This document shows positions 51,746 through 64,000 of a stretch of DNA of 64,000 nucleotides, piece after piece; position 1 is the first letter of the stretch; every line of letters starts with the position of its first letter. The stretch is from positions 6,180,501 through 6,244,500 of the forward strand of contig NC_092575.1 of NCBI RefSeq assembly GCF_037975245.1. Reading direction: 5' to 3'. This DNA is from Apostichopus japonicus (taxonomy: Eukaryota > Echinodermata > Holothuroidea > Aspidochirotida > Stichopodidae). The translations under genes were made by a program, and so were the position numbers. The notes under the pieces were generated by a model. That model ran no database searches and was not told the DNA's origin. It saw only the letters and a program-made list of their open reading frames with translations.

Positions 51746-52752
51746 TTGTGGGCCCTACATTTTTAAGCTCGAAAAGGTATGAGCTTCTGCACCATTGGTG
51801 CTCTAGTCAAAATTAATTTCAGGTAACTTACAACATTAAATTGTTTATGTTGTAGACTGATAAACAACTCTGCCATCAGTCAAGGTTTTCATGTTTTATG
51901 TCTACACCACTTCAGAAATGACCCTTTAAACATCTGAGGCCAGATGGTCAGTTCTTCAGATATGACACAAAACTCAATAGGAAGATAAGGCTTTATGGTC
52001 TCAACTAACACTTTTACAACTTAAATAAAAAAGCTTATCACAGACAAATGGCATTGAATGTCCTCCAATGGGGCTCTGTTGTTTATATGAAATGAATTAT
52101 TACAACTGAGGAACCGACTTCATCAATGTAGTCTTAAAAGAGAATTCCAAAGTGTTTGCACATTTTGATGTTGAAAACCAGAATTGATACACTCTCTTGT
52201 AAAATAGTTTATAGCTGCACTCCCTTAGTAGATAAATACTAATCAATGGAAGGTGTGTCAACATGAATATGAACGACCAGTGACAAATTTGTTGTTCGTC
52301 TGTATCGCAAAGTCAACTAGTGGCCGTATTGTTTTGGTTCTACCTCGTCCCCGAGCAGTCGTCAAAAGTTTAAATGATGTAATCAGAAGCATGTAAGTTT
52401 CCGTGATTACAATTTTTAAGATTCCCTTGCCAGATTAATTGTACGAAAACAGTGCTAAGGACTCAGATTATTAATTTTAAGTTTCAGTACAATATATACG
52501 TTGTAAATTTGATAACTTCGCCTCTCGCAGAGAATTCGCATCTTTCACAGTACTATTTTAACACTTCAGCAGCATATGGGTTAATAGTGAGGCCTAGTTT
52601 CACGAAATTAAAAGTAATTCTGTAACGAAAACTTGTGTAAATGCATGGTGGTGTGAATTATGGTGCAGTTAAGATTTTGAACTGTTGGTTTTCTCTCCCT
52701 GTTTCTTGCATTTAATGATGTTTGGTCTCATCGTGAGACGATGCATTAATAA

Positions 52753-52919
52753 GGGGTTAATCAACGGTCTAGCGTGCGTTACTCACAGGATTAATGCACG
52801 ATCAGGGGGATAATGCAAGCGATGCACGAGGGCGGAGCCCGAGTGCATCCAGCGATAGCATTAACAACCGGAGTGCATTAATCATGTGAGTAACGCACGC
52901 TAGACCGTTGATTAACCCC
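52753..52919. repeat. Fold-back element with long GC-rich-centred arms
   Basis: GGGGTTAATCAACGGTCTAG plus CGTGCGTTACTCACAGGATT faces AATCATGTGAGTAACGCACG plus CTAGACCGTTGATTAACCCC, giving arms of ~48 bp with a couple of mismatches. Inside is a second symmetry, GATGCACGAGGGCGGAGCCC/GAGTGCATC. A related single arm (GTGTTACTCACAGGATTAAC) follows at about 53,026-53,045. Strong cruciform potential; probably a non-autonomous element. Confidence 0.85.
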
Positions 52920-53059
52920 GTTCATTCATACACTACCATTTGTGTGGGGAAAAAATCATAAAACAAAACATTTTTGGTTACATATAACCAAAGATTTATT
53001 AAAGTGATGCCCCGTAATTTAACCGTGTGTTACTCACAGGATTAACCACGGTCAGCTGA

Positions 53060-54332
53060 CCTGAATGGACCAATAGGATTTAGGAATCTTTACTAAGTAT
53101 GAATGAAGTCGTGATAATATGTTATACAAACTATACAGTACATGAAACTAGAACAAGGGCTAAGCTGAGGCCAGGTTTACAAAGAATAACTTCAGACATT
53201 TCTTGAAGTTACTATTGAATGCAGGGCCTTTTCGGAGACCTATCATAGAACGCTCCAGTCGATATTGCCAGATCTAGTTCTCCTAAACCTTGGTACACTT
53301 ATATTCCAAGAAACCCTAATATTTAAAAGAATGTAGGCTAGGCCTAAGTCCAAGGCAGCTAGTGATATTGTAGATGAAGTGGAAGCATGGTTGTAGAGAG
53401 GGGGAATCTCCAAGACTTATTTGAGAACAACCCAACATCATGTTGTTGTTAGTGCACATGTATATTTAAAAAAAAATCAATTCCAAGGGTAATATTCTGA
53501 AGTGGATGTATCCGGATACATCTCTCAAGTTGCCCTGCATTCTATAGTTGCACAGGTCTATTTATTCATTCTTACTTTGGACACAATGAATAATAATAGA
53601 GCTGATAACAGTAATTTAATAGTGGAACAATGTACAGTAAGTTATTGCATAGTGAGAAGCTCATTGTTTTATATCTAGTTTTGAATAATAACATTATTTT
53701 AAGCCCTATTAGGAGGCTACTATTAAACATACATGATTCTCTAAAAGTATCACCTTAACAATGTCTTGTAATGCAAATTGGAAAAAAGACCCATTGTAGA
53801 GAGTTTGTGCAAGTTGTGTATTAATTCCCATTGATCAATACTGATATCCAATTTTGTGCTAAATTACAATCAGAAATGAGCCATGTATGTTTTTACGTGG
53901 GTTGTAGGGAAATTAAGAAAATCTGTTTTCCGGACATAATTGTTAATTTTGCTTATGCCTTTGTGTTCTGTAGTGCTAACATTAATACAATGAGCCCTTT
54001 TAGAATTTATTGCAGAGGTGATGTGTAAACTTTTTATATTGCTATATTTCTTAGTTGGAGTTTCCTATTCTCCCTAATATATCTCCTGTTTATTAGAAAT
54101 AGAAAATTGTAAAACTTCCTACATTTCTGACAGACTGGTAGACAGGTCTGTGAGAACAAATTATGTTTGAAATGATCACAGAGTAATGTTGGACTTTTAC
54201 TGATGGTACTACAAAGTGGCACTAATCTGGCTTACCAGAAATAACTAGATATTATTTTGAGCATTTTGCATTTTTTCTTTCAGATTATGTTGACTGAAAC
54301 TGAAAAATATATACAGTGAAACAACAGTAGCG
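53060..54332. other. Intergenic DNA upstream of ABHD11
   Basis: AT-rich, no supportable gene or bounded repeat. The last part must contain the ABHD11 promoter and 5' UTR; no distinct core motif was recognised. Confidence 0.4.
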
Positions 54333-57300
54333 ATGGCTACCAGGAGGTTACTTCATATATCTAGGCTAATGAGAAGGAGACCTGCTAATGCCCACCAGTA
54401 CAACATTTCTTCAAAGTTATTACACACAACATCATCACAGGGGTAACTGGCTTTGTTTAGGTTACCTTTTTTTATTGTAAGGAATTGAATTGGAAGATAT
54501 ATTTGAACCTTTGGGGTGTCTCATGCATTTATTAGTTTACAAAATCTGTGATGTTTAATCTGAAGAAGTAACTCCTCAAAATTATCTCTGCCATAGAGTA
54601 GTGATATAGCTCTACCACATGATATAGACTATTTATGTTTTGTTTATATGCAAGTGCTTCTGACTTAGTTCTCGGTTATCCAGGACCTTAGTTCTCAGTT
54701 ATCCAGGACGTACAGTATTTCATTTACAAACTTACAAACTCATTATGTTTGCTTCTGTGTGTTCAAACCAATTCATCTACCCATTATTTTCAGGAGTACT
54801 TTTTGGAATTACGCAAACTTGTATTGTTTTCCTTTCATTTTGTGGTAGGCAAGCAATCAAATTGTCTTACAGAGTTCATCGAGGCAAATTACACCCGGAA
54901 CAGCCAGTTGTGATTCTGCATGGGCTTCTTGGCACAGGCAAAAACTTTGATGCTCTAGCTAAACAGCTCGTTAGGACTACTGGTAGAACGGTCGGTACTG
55001 GCTGCAAGAAATTATTGAAATAATAACAAATCTTTTGAGGATTTTGATATGATCATTAGTAATTAGTACTTATTCGATTTCACAATATTACAACATTTTG
55101 TTCTGCTATTGTTTAGACCTGGTCATGGTATCTACATTTACTAATTTACTAATTTTTACTTTAAGAAATGGCTAAGTTAAACCGTTTCAAGTTTGCCATT
55201 TGTCTTAAGTGCTCAAGAATGTCAAAGACATGGTGTTGTGTATTTTTCATCATGACTTTCTTCATAGGTTGTGACATGTGATGCTCGTAACCATGGCAAT
55301 AGTGATCATTCAGATGAGATGAGCTTCAGTGCTATGGTTGCAGATATACTTAATCTGCTACAGGAGATCAAAGCTAAATCCTGCATTCCTATTGGCCACA
55401 GTTTGGGTGGAAGGACAGCCATGACATTAGCATTGACTAAGGTAAGTAACTTGAAAGTTTTATCACTAAGGGAACTGAGAGAATAGTAGCTGTTTGAAAC
55501 TGCTTCAATCTTTTTCCACTGATATACTTTGCATTTTAATTGCATAACCATTCATTAAATTTAACAAGCCCTCTAGTGTTAGTTAGCGAGATGTTTGATC
55601 TTTTGCTGAACCCACGGAATTCCAAACGAAATATTTATTTTAATATAAGCAGGAACAACATTGTCCCGCTAGATAATTGGTTGTCACATCAGGACAGACT
55701 GTAAAGATATCTATATTTTTTTCTTCTCAATTCCTAAAAGATAACGTCTGCTCACAACTTCATATTTGCATGTACGAAGAATTTCTGTTTTCTCAACTTT
55801 TCATTTTCTAATCATATCATTGCAATAATTGTGGGTTACAATAAATGTGATGACCATGGTTTTTTATAATGTATTGTTAAAAGTGTTGATCCCAAGGGGG
55901 GGGGGTGGGAATGTGGCCCAAAAATCTCTTCTTAGGAAGCAGAAAATCATTAACTAATAAATATTACTAATATTTGGCTTAATAACTTGTGCAGTTTCAA
56001 AGAAACAAAAGCAAAATAGATTAAAAATAATATATAAATGGTTTGTTCCTACCAGCTTTGGAAACTCTTGTTTGCATATTTAAAATGTACGATGAAGTTT
56101 TGGCTAAGGAGCTGTCGCCATGTTTTAACCTCATTGCTGTCTTTGACTTCGTCTATCAAATCACATAATATGTTGTATTCTGCATCTTGCCCCTGTAGCC
56201 AGAGATGGTAGAGAAACTGGTCTGTATTGACATTTCTCCGGTTCATCACGGAACTAATTCCGAAGTTCTGTCTTTCCTTCTTGGAATGAAGAAATTGGAA
56301 ATACCAAAGGACTTGAATTTAAGAGAAGCACGAGGATATGCTAGCGAGCAATTTTCATCCCTTATACCGGTGAGTCATTAGTCAAGAGTAGTCGGGTTGC
56401 CATTAGAATGTAAGTGACTGACTTCGGTCAGCTTGCGGCTTTGATAAGCCAATGAGGCTTCTTAGCAAGTTCCTGCTTGCAGGAGGATCTAAAATACATA
56501 CATTAGAGCTATCACAGAAAGTGTTCAATAGTATTCAAATATATCCATATGCAAGAAAACTGGAAAGATTGTTCTAGTTATTAGTGGCTAAATATCTCTC
56601 TGTCGACTTGTTTTTGTGTGTTCAATCTCCATCAAGTGAATATGGTATTGAAGTAGATGTTGCTCATTAGTTTTTGAATCAATCTGCCATGGTACAACAG
56701 ACACTAACATATTGGGTGACAACAGAGAAGCACATCATTGATAGCATATTAAAGAAAGGGAAACTTAGGGCTCAGCAGGGGTAGCAATATAAGCTGGGTG
56801 GGGAGAAGGGTGGGGGGACCTTGCTTAATAGGTCTTGGCTTTATTTTGCATTGGAACATATCCTAGCTGAATGTTTAAGAGTTTTATTGGTTGGATAAGG
56901 ATGTGTGTAGGTTTTCAAATTTGATAGTTTGTGAGTGGACATGGTTATTCCATTGCAAACTAAAAAATTCCTATGCATGAGGTTAATTCATCTACCACAG
57001 AAATGGTATTTCAAATCATTGGCAATACTTGTTCAAATTTTATGTACTTTATGATATGTCTCATTTATTTAGAAAAGGAAAACATGCATCCATGTTTGAG
57101 TAATGTTGTGTACATGACTCTTAACATAATTTCTTGAAACTGCAAACACTGCCTTCAATAGAACCCTTTTCTTTTTGCAGAACAAAAGTATTAGAGATTT
57201 TATTCTTACAAATTTAACAATGAAAGATGAAGAGATGACTTGGAGAGTGAATGTGAATGCAATATTGAAGAATTTTAGAGAACTTGGGAGGATACCCAAA

Positions 57301-58111
57301 GGTCTTCCACCTTTCAGAGGTCAAACATTATTCATTGGAGGAAGTCTTTCAGACTACATCAAGTAAGAAATTATTCTAAGGTTATTGTTTGATGTAATTA
57401 CCTGAACTGTTCTTCACAATTTAGACTTCATTGTTTTGTATCACTCAGGTTTAATATTCATGTCATTAATTTCTTACAAATATTATAAGTAGTCTTTCGC
57501 CCTTACTGTTATGAAAAAATAGTTTTTTTTTTACTATATTCATTTGTAAATATGCAATGTATGTAGCTAATCTGCCTGATGAAACATTCATTCCTTCTTA
57601 ATATTTGCTGTTGTTTATTTTCCATCATTATTTAGTTTTATGTCATTGATGGATTTTACATTGTACGAGTTATTGCTATCTTACATTTTATACAATTGCA
57701 TTGGTTAACCATTTTGTGTAAGATGAGATCTACTGTATCTTAGTTTGAAAACACAAGTACAGTAGGATATAATATTGTGGTTTATAGTTTATGAACTAAA
57801 CAAAAACAACACTTATTTGTTCAATTTCCTAAACAAAACCATACTTACTTGTGTAGTAACGAACATGGAAGCATACATGCATTTCCCTTGGTTTCTGGTT
57901 TGCAGTTTCTTTGAAACAGGACAGTTTTGTTTCTATATTTGCTTCATTTTACGTCTATTTTTCTTTGTCAATAAGGGCTGAAGATCTGGACGATATAACT
58001 CAGCACTTTCCAAGGTCAGAAGTGAAGATGATAGAGGGAGCTAGTCATTGGGTTCACTACGATAAGCCACGAGAATTGTTAAGTCTTGTAACAGAATTTC
58101 TGAACTCGTAG
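54333..58111 (+). CDS. ABHD11: Alpha/beta-hydrolase domain protein 11, 6 exons
   Basis: Exons: 54333-54442, 54849-54990, 55268-55441, 56199-56369, 57181-57362, 57976-58111; phase closes to 304 aa (human about 315). Seen: an Arg-rich N-terminus (MATRRLLHISRLMRRR) suited to mitochondrial import; oxyanion-hole motif HGLLG at 61-65; DARNHGNSDHSDEMS (~89-103); nucleophile elbow GHSLGG with Ser129; DISPVHHG; GGSLSDYI; and catalytic-His motif GASHWVHYDKP with His284. The catalytic Asp was not assigned. ABHD11 is a matrix serine hydrolase reported to act on diacylglycerols and to protect the 2-oxoglutarate dehydrogenase complex by keeping its lipoylation functional. The exon-2 donor is GTCGGT, which is weak, but the nearby GTACTG would shift the frame into a stop. 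AATAAA lies at 59,128. Confidence 0.95.
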
Positions 58112-59127
58112 CAGTATACTCCATCTAAAATTCCGTTTGACACATTTTAAAGAAATTTTAAAGAAAAGTAATAATTATTTATATATACTCTATAGTTCAA
58201 AATCTTCATTTTTTTAAGATGGCATTGGCAATATATTGAATTATAACTGGATCAAATTATGAAGAAAAATCAGTTTAAAATAATTTTCAAGTTAATAACA
58301 GAAATTGTGTTTGATTCTGTCATGAGAGGAATGTTGCAAGTGTGCTGTGTTATAGTTTACATTGTGCTATTTAAGTCTATGTTATTTGTCAATAAGCGAA
58401 AAGGATGTGAAACATGTCACTTTTGGTACATTGCTTACAAAAGGCGGTCTCACACCGTCCGACCGAACTTGACCATTGTAACATGGAGCATCTTGGATAG
58501 TGGGGCAGTGTTTGTGTGCTTAGGAGTACGACTGGTCAAGATTTTGCCAGGTTTTTATCAAATTGGCTTCAACATGTTATAACATTTTACCAGACTGGCA
58601 GTTGACACAACTGCACAGTTTCAACAATTGTAATCAGTCACTGAGAAATCATTGTGCATGAATCACCCATCTCAAAAGAAAACGTCATTGTGTTTGTTCA
58701 TCCGTCGTTCAGTGTGTCAGCTGTGAGACTATGGGTCATCTCTCTCGTGGCTTTTATAAAAACCATGAAGTCTGAGTTCTAATTGCAATCAGTCAGAGCA
58801 GTGTGCTGCTGGCTTTGTATGATTTAGATAAGATATAGCAGCTTTTTGGAGTTTTGATGTCCAATTCTTCCAAGTATTACCTAGATCCCAATTCAACAAA
58901 TAAAGGTTCAGTTGCCAATAATTATTGCAATTGATTTTAAAGATTCTGTTGTATGTGTATGAAAACAATATGCAGTGTGTTAGATTATAACACATCCATA
59001 ACATAATTGTGAGTCAAACATTTGTATTGGATTTATTTTGATGGTAGATTTAGCATCGCACACTGCAAGAGGTCACCTTGATGTTTTTCATAATTTGTAT
59101 GCCGAGCAGCTTTGATCACTTTACCTG

Positions 59128-59133
59128 AATAAA
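59128..59133 (+). terminator. Candidate ABHD11 polyadenylation signal
   Basis: AATAAA in CTGAATAAATTATTG, ~1.0 kb past the ABHD11 stop codon; no closer canonical AATAAA was noticed. Confidence 0.35.
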
Positions 59134-59844
59134 TTATTGTCCTTTAACTACACATTACTTCTCCTAATCTTTTTTGAGTTTCCAGTTATAACTATAACAT
59201 ACAAAGAAATTTTAAATCATTCCATACAGTCAGACATTAAGTTTACTTATTCTAGGGATACTGAATAACAATCTTCAATTTGCATTTTTGTTCTACTTAT
59301 TTAGTTCATTCACACATCGGTAAGGGGTCAAAGACACTAAATGCTATGACATTGGTCGCAACAATAGCTTCTTCGCTTATTAAAATACATAAAGTAATTT
59401 GATACACCAAAAAAGACAAAAACTTTTGTCAGATGTTTAGACAAATACCTCTAATCTCCACAAAAAGATTTTATAGTTTATACATTCATCACAAATTATA
59501 CACATTGCACATTGAATTAAAATTAAATATAATATTGATAATTTAAATGAAAGTCTCACAATCTTGCACCAATATATATTGCACCAGAAGCAAAATGTCA
59601 TACAAACTTAAAAATGGATATGAGGTCAAGGCGGGGAAAAGGTATTGCACATAATGAAATATAAATAAGTACTGAACGAAATTAAAACAAGGTCAAATTA
59701 ATCAGGATGAATGGAAGGAAAAAGGTGTGTATGGTTACCTTTATCTACAACAATAGGGGAATGCCAAAGCAAACTAAATGTCAAATGGAAGAAGGGCAAA
59801 TAACATTGGTTGGGGAACAAGAGACCTCTAAATACACTTATGCA

Positions 59845-60210
59845 TTAAAGGGTGTGAAGACTCGCGCACAAAGAAACGTCTCATGTGGGTAATCTGATCT
59901 AGTTTCGAATGAGGTGTAACAGAAGTGATAGACACCACCATCGATCCCAGAAAATACGCACACCGATTGCTACCGTCCGTAATTAGACACTTGTGCACAG
60001 TCAATACATACAGCTACGGTCAATAACCACAACACAGTGTACATAAGCAGCGATGGACATCTCAGGTCTAGATAAAAGATAACAAGGTATCACGTTTCAT
60101 TACTGTCTGCATTTTGTAGCGACAGGAAGAAAACTTCACTTGCAAGCAACAGAAAGTTAACTTTTTCAGAGCGCGGCACGCGGTTTGGGACGAGTCTTCA
60201 ATGCCTTTAA
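59845..60210 (+). mobile_element. TTAA-flanked MITE (family 1), copy C
   Basis: Opens TTAAAGGGTGTGAAGACTCG and closes CGAGTCTTCAATGCCTTTAA. The interior (GATAGACACCACCATCGATC, TTAGACACTTGTGCACAGTC, AGCGCGGCACGCGGTTTGGG) is shared with copies A and B. 366 bp including both TTAA borders; intergenic, downstream of ABHD11. Confidence 0.88.
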
Positions 60211-63040
60211 GAACTACTAGTGACATTGTGTAATTGCAATTTTTCTGTAAGAGTCTTATTCCTGCTATCTAGTATATTTTGACAAATTGCTAGACAATGT
60301 CTGTGTCACAGTTTGACTAAAAGTTTCCTTTGAAAACACCAAAGCAATCTGTTACAATTATTCAGCATGTTTGAAATAAACTAGGATAGAAATTACAATT
60401 GTAACTTGGCATGAAAGTAAATAGTATGTAATATAAGACAAAGAGATAGCACACTAAATAGATTATATTGCACCACATTAAACTAACACAATACTTTTGC
60501 AAAAACTTTATTATGATAAGACTATGTAATATTCTATGATTCAATGATTTATGACTTAAAATAAAATAAAAATAAAAATAACAATTTTTTGGATAAAATA
60601 CAAGTTGTAAAAACAAAACCTGTCCACTAAACATGTAAAAAACATTGAGTGATATTTTTTATGAATACAGTTATCATACTTTATGGAACATTGACATAAA
60701 TTGAACATAAGTGAAATAACATATTTTTTTATGATGAATATTTCTTTTGATAAACAAATTTTGAAAGCATGAAACTGCATCCCATACATCGATAACATCA
60801 CATATCCACAACTTCTGCAATTATTTTCACAAAACATATAACTTTCTACTCTTTTTGTACCTATGCATTTGAAAATAATTCTGACAATCACACAATATTG
60901 AATTTTACTCTACTCATTTATAATTTGAACTAACACAAGGTACTGATCATAATAACCATCTTCTTACACATCAAACATACTTTTATCAGATTCCCTGAAT
61001 TCTTAAATAAATACACAACATTTTGGTCTGAAAGCAAGATATACCCTTCATTAAACCTAAGATGACTGCAGTCCAAAGATAATTCTCAATCTGTGACTAA
61101 TGGAATACAAGTCATAGAATCATGTCTAGCATCTGTTTTTATATCAATACTGTAAGAACTTTTGATGGCCTGGGTGGAAAAGGGTTGGGGGGAGGTGGTG
61201 AGGGGACAATCACTTCACTCTTGGCTGTACTTCTTTAATACTTCCAAGCATGTATGGCTTATTGAGGTCTCCCATTGTTATTGTCATATGTTACACACCT
61301 TCAGCAGGAATTTTCTAAATAGTGAGGATAGCAGTGAGGATAGACCTTCCAGAGAGACAAGGAAGAATCCCTGTCTTAAGAAAATATCATTAGTTGAATA
61401 AGGAGGTTTTGCTGCACTGAGGCTACACACAATGTCCTTCAGATGTTGGGCAAAGAGAATAGTTTAGACCTCATAAGAATTAAGTTTGGTGGACATGGTG
61501 ATCAAAATTCACACCAGTGAAGTGCATCTCAGTTGATACTATGAAGATGATAAACTGATCACCTAAAACACAGATCATAATATTCAAGTATTATCTGCTA
61601 AGCTATGAAAGTTCCCTAAGATTATGGTTGCGTAGCAAAAAAATTAGATTTGGATTTTATCTGTATCTTGGCAACTGTGCTTTATTAGCTATTATCCCAG
61701 GGTAAGGTATTGTAAAACTGTTTCCTTTAAAGGATAGAATTAACAAAGGAGTCTAATGAAGCTGGAATGGATAGTTTAAAACCTTTCTAGCATCATGGAA
61801 AGCTTTGTATTTGGCTTTATCGAAATTATCATTGCTGGCATAATTTTATTCCTTATAGTGATGGTGGTCTGATTGCATATGGACAGAATTGCATTTTCAC
61901 AATTTTTCATGTTTTCTCCAAACAGCTAGAAAACACAGTTTGTGTTTGAACACAATGAATTATGGAAGGTACTGTATGTTTATATTTTGTGATAGCAAAC
62001 TGGGTTACACACCATCTTGTCATATGACCTTAAAAAAATCTTGAATTTTAAAATGCCTTTCTTATAAACGGTAAATCGCCTTCCAAGAAGAAACATTAAC
62101 TTCCTGATTTATACTGGTTTAAGGAAACATTCCAAACATACATATTTTCAAAACACATGATAGACAAATTGACAGAAATCTGAGCATATTCATCAAGCAA
62201 AGACATACTGTAGCTCCGAACAGCAATATTTCCAGCAAAGAGGAAGATTTTGGAATGGTGTTTTCAAATAGGAGTGGTCAATATTTTTTTGTCTTCCATA
62301 TAAAACTCACATTGTTTGCCACTGACTTATCTCATTAAAGTAACATAGCTAAATGGCCTTAAAACATCACTTCCATGGGAAAAAACTATATTCCTGAACA
62401 GGCAGAGGCAATACATTATTCAACCAGTTTTCCATTGACTTTGTACATGGGATTCTAATTACCGAATTGGCCATGTTTACACTATCTAGTGATCGTTTGT
62501 GCCTTCCAAAGCTCATACTCTCCCAGTAGTTCAAAATCTCAACAGTATTGCCCCTCAATATGCTAGAAAGTAAAGTTATGGTCACCGTGGCTCATTTGTT
62601 AACACACATTTGCTTGCCACACCCAAAAGTATTTTGCTTTATTAAGTCATTTGAATTTCTAATTGAACCCTTCTCTTTGTCTGGAACTAATGTGGTATAC
62701 ATGTGGAGTCTCTAGGAAAGTACTCTTGAAAACTTCTAACAATTTTAAAATTTTGGGCCCATACTGAGGACCTTGAACTAATGAGCATTTATATTTGACC
62801 CAGTTTTAGTGTGGGTCAAATGAGAAGTTTTTGTTAAGTATGCATGTAGGTACTTTTAGTAGCATATAAGAATCACTACTATTGCATAACCAGGGCAACT
62901 GGTTGTCCCGTTGAGAGGGCTAAATTTCTGTTCAGACAACCAAAATCAGCTTTGAAGGTTGTCTGGTGGACGACTGGCTGTTCATATCATGTTCAAATCG
63001 CATTTCTATAAATACACCCCAATAGGTAAATTATAAATTG
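60211..63040. other. Convergent intergenic region, no supportable gene
   Basis: AT-rich DNA between ABHD11 and the gene ending at 63,610. Open frames here (for example 60,362-60,891 minus and 61,162-61,401 plus) have no recognisable content. A small hairpin TTTGACCC/GGGTCAAA lies at about 62,795-62,821. Confidence 0.4.
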
Positions 63041-63049
63041 GTATCACCC

Positions 63050-63232
63050 TCTTTTACCTATGAAACACCCAATTGGTGGGGGGGGGGGGGGTTACTGGCC
63101 CAATGCCTGGTGTTCTATTCACTAAACCTACAGTGTATACAATGGTCATTTTTTGTTATATCTACTACTTTTTTTTGGACAACCAAATTTGCGGTTCTGA
63201 CAACCATAATGTAAGACTTGGTTCTCCGAGGG
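63050..63232 (+). repeat. Dispersed repeat, copy 2
   Basis: Text such as TTACTGGCCCAATGCCTGGT, ACAGTGTATACAATGGTCAT and GGACAACCAAATTTGCGGTT parallels the minus strand at 31,660-31,862, so two diverged copies of one element occur ~31 kb apart in opposite orientation. A G run (63,077-63,091) is present in this copy only. Confidence 0.75.
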
Positions 63233-63609
63233 ACAGCAGAAGATTATCCTTAAAAATTTGCCCTGATAATATATATCTTAAACATGCAAGACATGCTTCA
63301 AATAAATATAAACAGGTTACACCATCTCCACAGGTCATTAACACTATAAAGTTTGATTCACAACTTCCTGGTCAGAGTTACCAGTACTAATTATTTGACT
63401 CTGAGCTTTGTGTTCAACTCAAGGATCCTCTTTGTGTATCTAATCTAGTTTATCTATCCTTTTTCATTAAACAATTCTACAGTTGTAATGATCCCACTAA
63501 ACCATTTCCCATCAAATCAAGACAATAACTGGTTGACTGTGCAGATACAATCATTATGCCTAATTTATCCTAAATGAATGTGATGTCATTTTACATTTAT
63601 TATCCTAAA

Positions 63610-63738
63610 TTATTTGAGATTGCCTATCCTTTTCCTTGGAGCTTTGTTGAGGTGTTTCTTTGACTTCTTTCTGCCTCCGACATCGTGCTTCCTTAGCTGC
63701 TTCTTGAACCTTTCGTCAAACATCTCGTGCAAGTCGAC
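63610..63738 (-). CDS. Last coding exon of an unidentified gene with a basic tail
   Basis: The minus strand has a good acceptor (CTATGACAG) followed by 42 codons and TAA: VDLHEMFDERFKKQLRKHDV, then GGRKKSKKHLNKAPRKRI and GNLK. The tail is very Lys/Arg-rich, as in nucleolar or ribosome-biogenesis proteins, and probably acts as a nuclear/nucleolar signal or RNA contact. I do not recognise the protein; upstream exons lie at higher coordinates, most beyond the window edge. The phase at the acceptor is 0. It converges on ABHD11. Confidence 0.65.
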   Translation of the reverse strand, partial: VDLHEMFDERFKKQLRKHDVGGRKKSKKHLNKAPRKRIGNLK

Positions 63739-64000
63739 CTGTCATAGGGGAAGCAAAATAATGGGTCAGTGAATTCGGCTTTTTGTGATGCTAGATCAAT
63801 GGATACTATGTGACTGTCTTTTGCTGTATGTATTAAGTTGCATTTGCATTTTGCACCATTTTATCTCCTGTCATGCAAATGCACTTGGGAAGAAAATAAT
63901 GTTATTTGACTGATGGTCACAACAGGTTTCTTCCACTGAAAAAGTTATTTTGATTACAAAAATCAGCAATGAATCTAGACCTACTATTAATAGCTTACTT

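Noticed and set aside
60362-60891. Two overlapping minus-strand open frames rich in Phe/Tyr/Ile
   Set aside because: AT-driven composition, no domain pattern and no splice context.

Overview
This is animal nuclear DNA: AT-rich, with genes split into many small exons with GT-AG introns, packed with repeats, and free of operons. Protein similarity is closest in style to deuterostome genes. The SINE/LINE 3' ends, hAT-type and TTAA-flanked MITEs, and many poly-G/poly-C tracts suggest a marine invertebrate deuterostome, perhaps an echinoderm such as a sea cucumber. The species call is inference. No bacterial, organellar or intact viral gene is seen.

Layout. Bases 1-17,800 are gene-poor: one possible internal exon of an unrecognised minus-strand gene (562-734), one possible orphan first exon (10,224-10,471), a decayed hAT transposase piece, a complete hAT MITE with an 8-bp target duplication (12,375-12,768), fold-back elements, G/C tracts, a U2 snRNA-like fragment and several tandem arrays. 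Bases 17,853-41,873 (minus) carry a complete 26-exon HEATR6 gene; I rebuilt every exon and the reading phase closes (1142 aa). Its introns hold LINE 3' ends, tRNA-derived SINEs, three TTAA-flanked MITEs of two families, a second hAT MITE and an ~80-bp minisatellite. Then, all on plus: COQ5 (7 exons, 331 aa), MRPL18 (4 exons, 251 aa, or 215 aa from an internal Met) and ABHD11 (6 exons, 304 aa). At the right edge is the last coding exon of an unidentified minus-strand gene encoding a very basic tail.

Functional theme. COQ5 (ubiquinone methyltransferase), MRPL18 (mitoribosome) and ABHD11 (mitochondrial alpha/beta hydrolase) are three mitochondrial nuclear-encoded genes in a row, each beginning with a basic, presequence-like N-terminus. 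HEATR6 and COQ5 are head-to-head with start codons 291 bp apart, so they probably share a bidirectional promoter.

I found no convincing new multi-gene system. The most unusual signals are: repeated tandem duplication of HEATR6 exon 3' ends into the downstream flank (three separate exons), a predicted 30-nt in-frame microexon in the HEATR6 linker, a LINE remnant directly abutting a HEATR6 splice donor with an open reading frame running through, and two TTAA-flanked MITE families.
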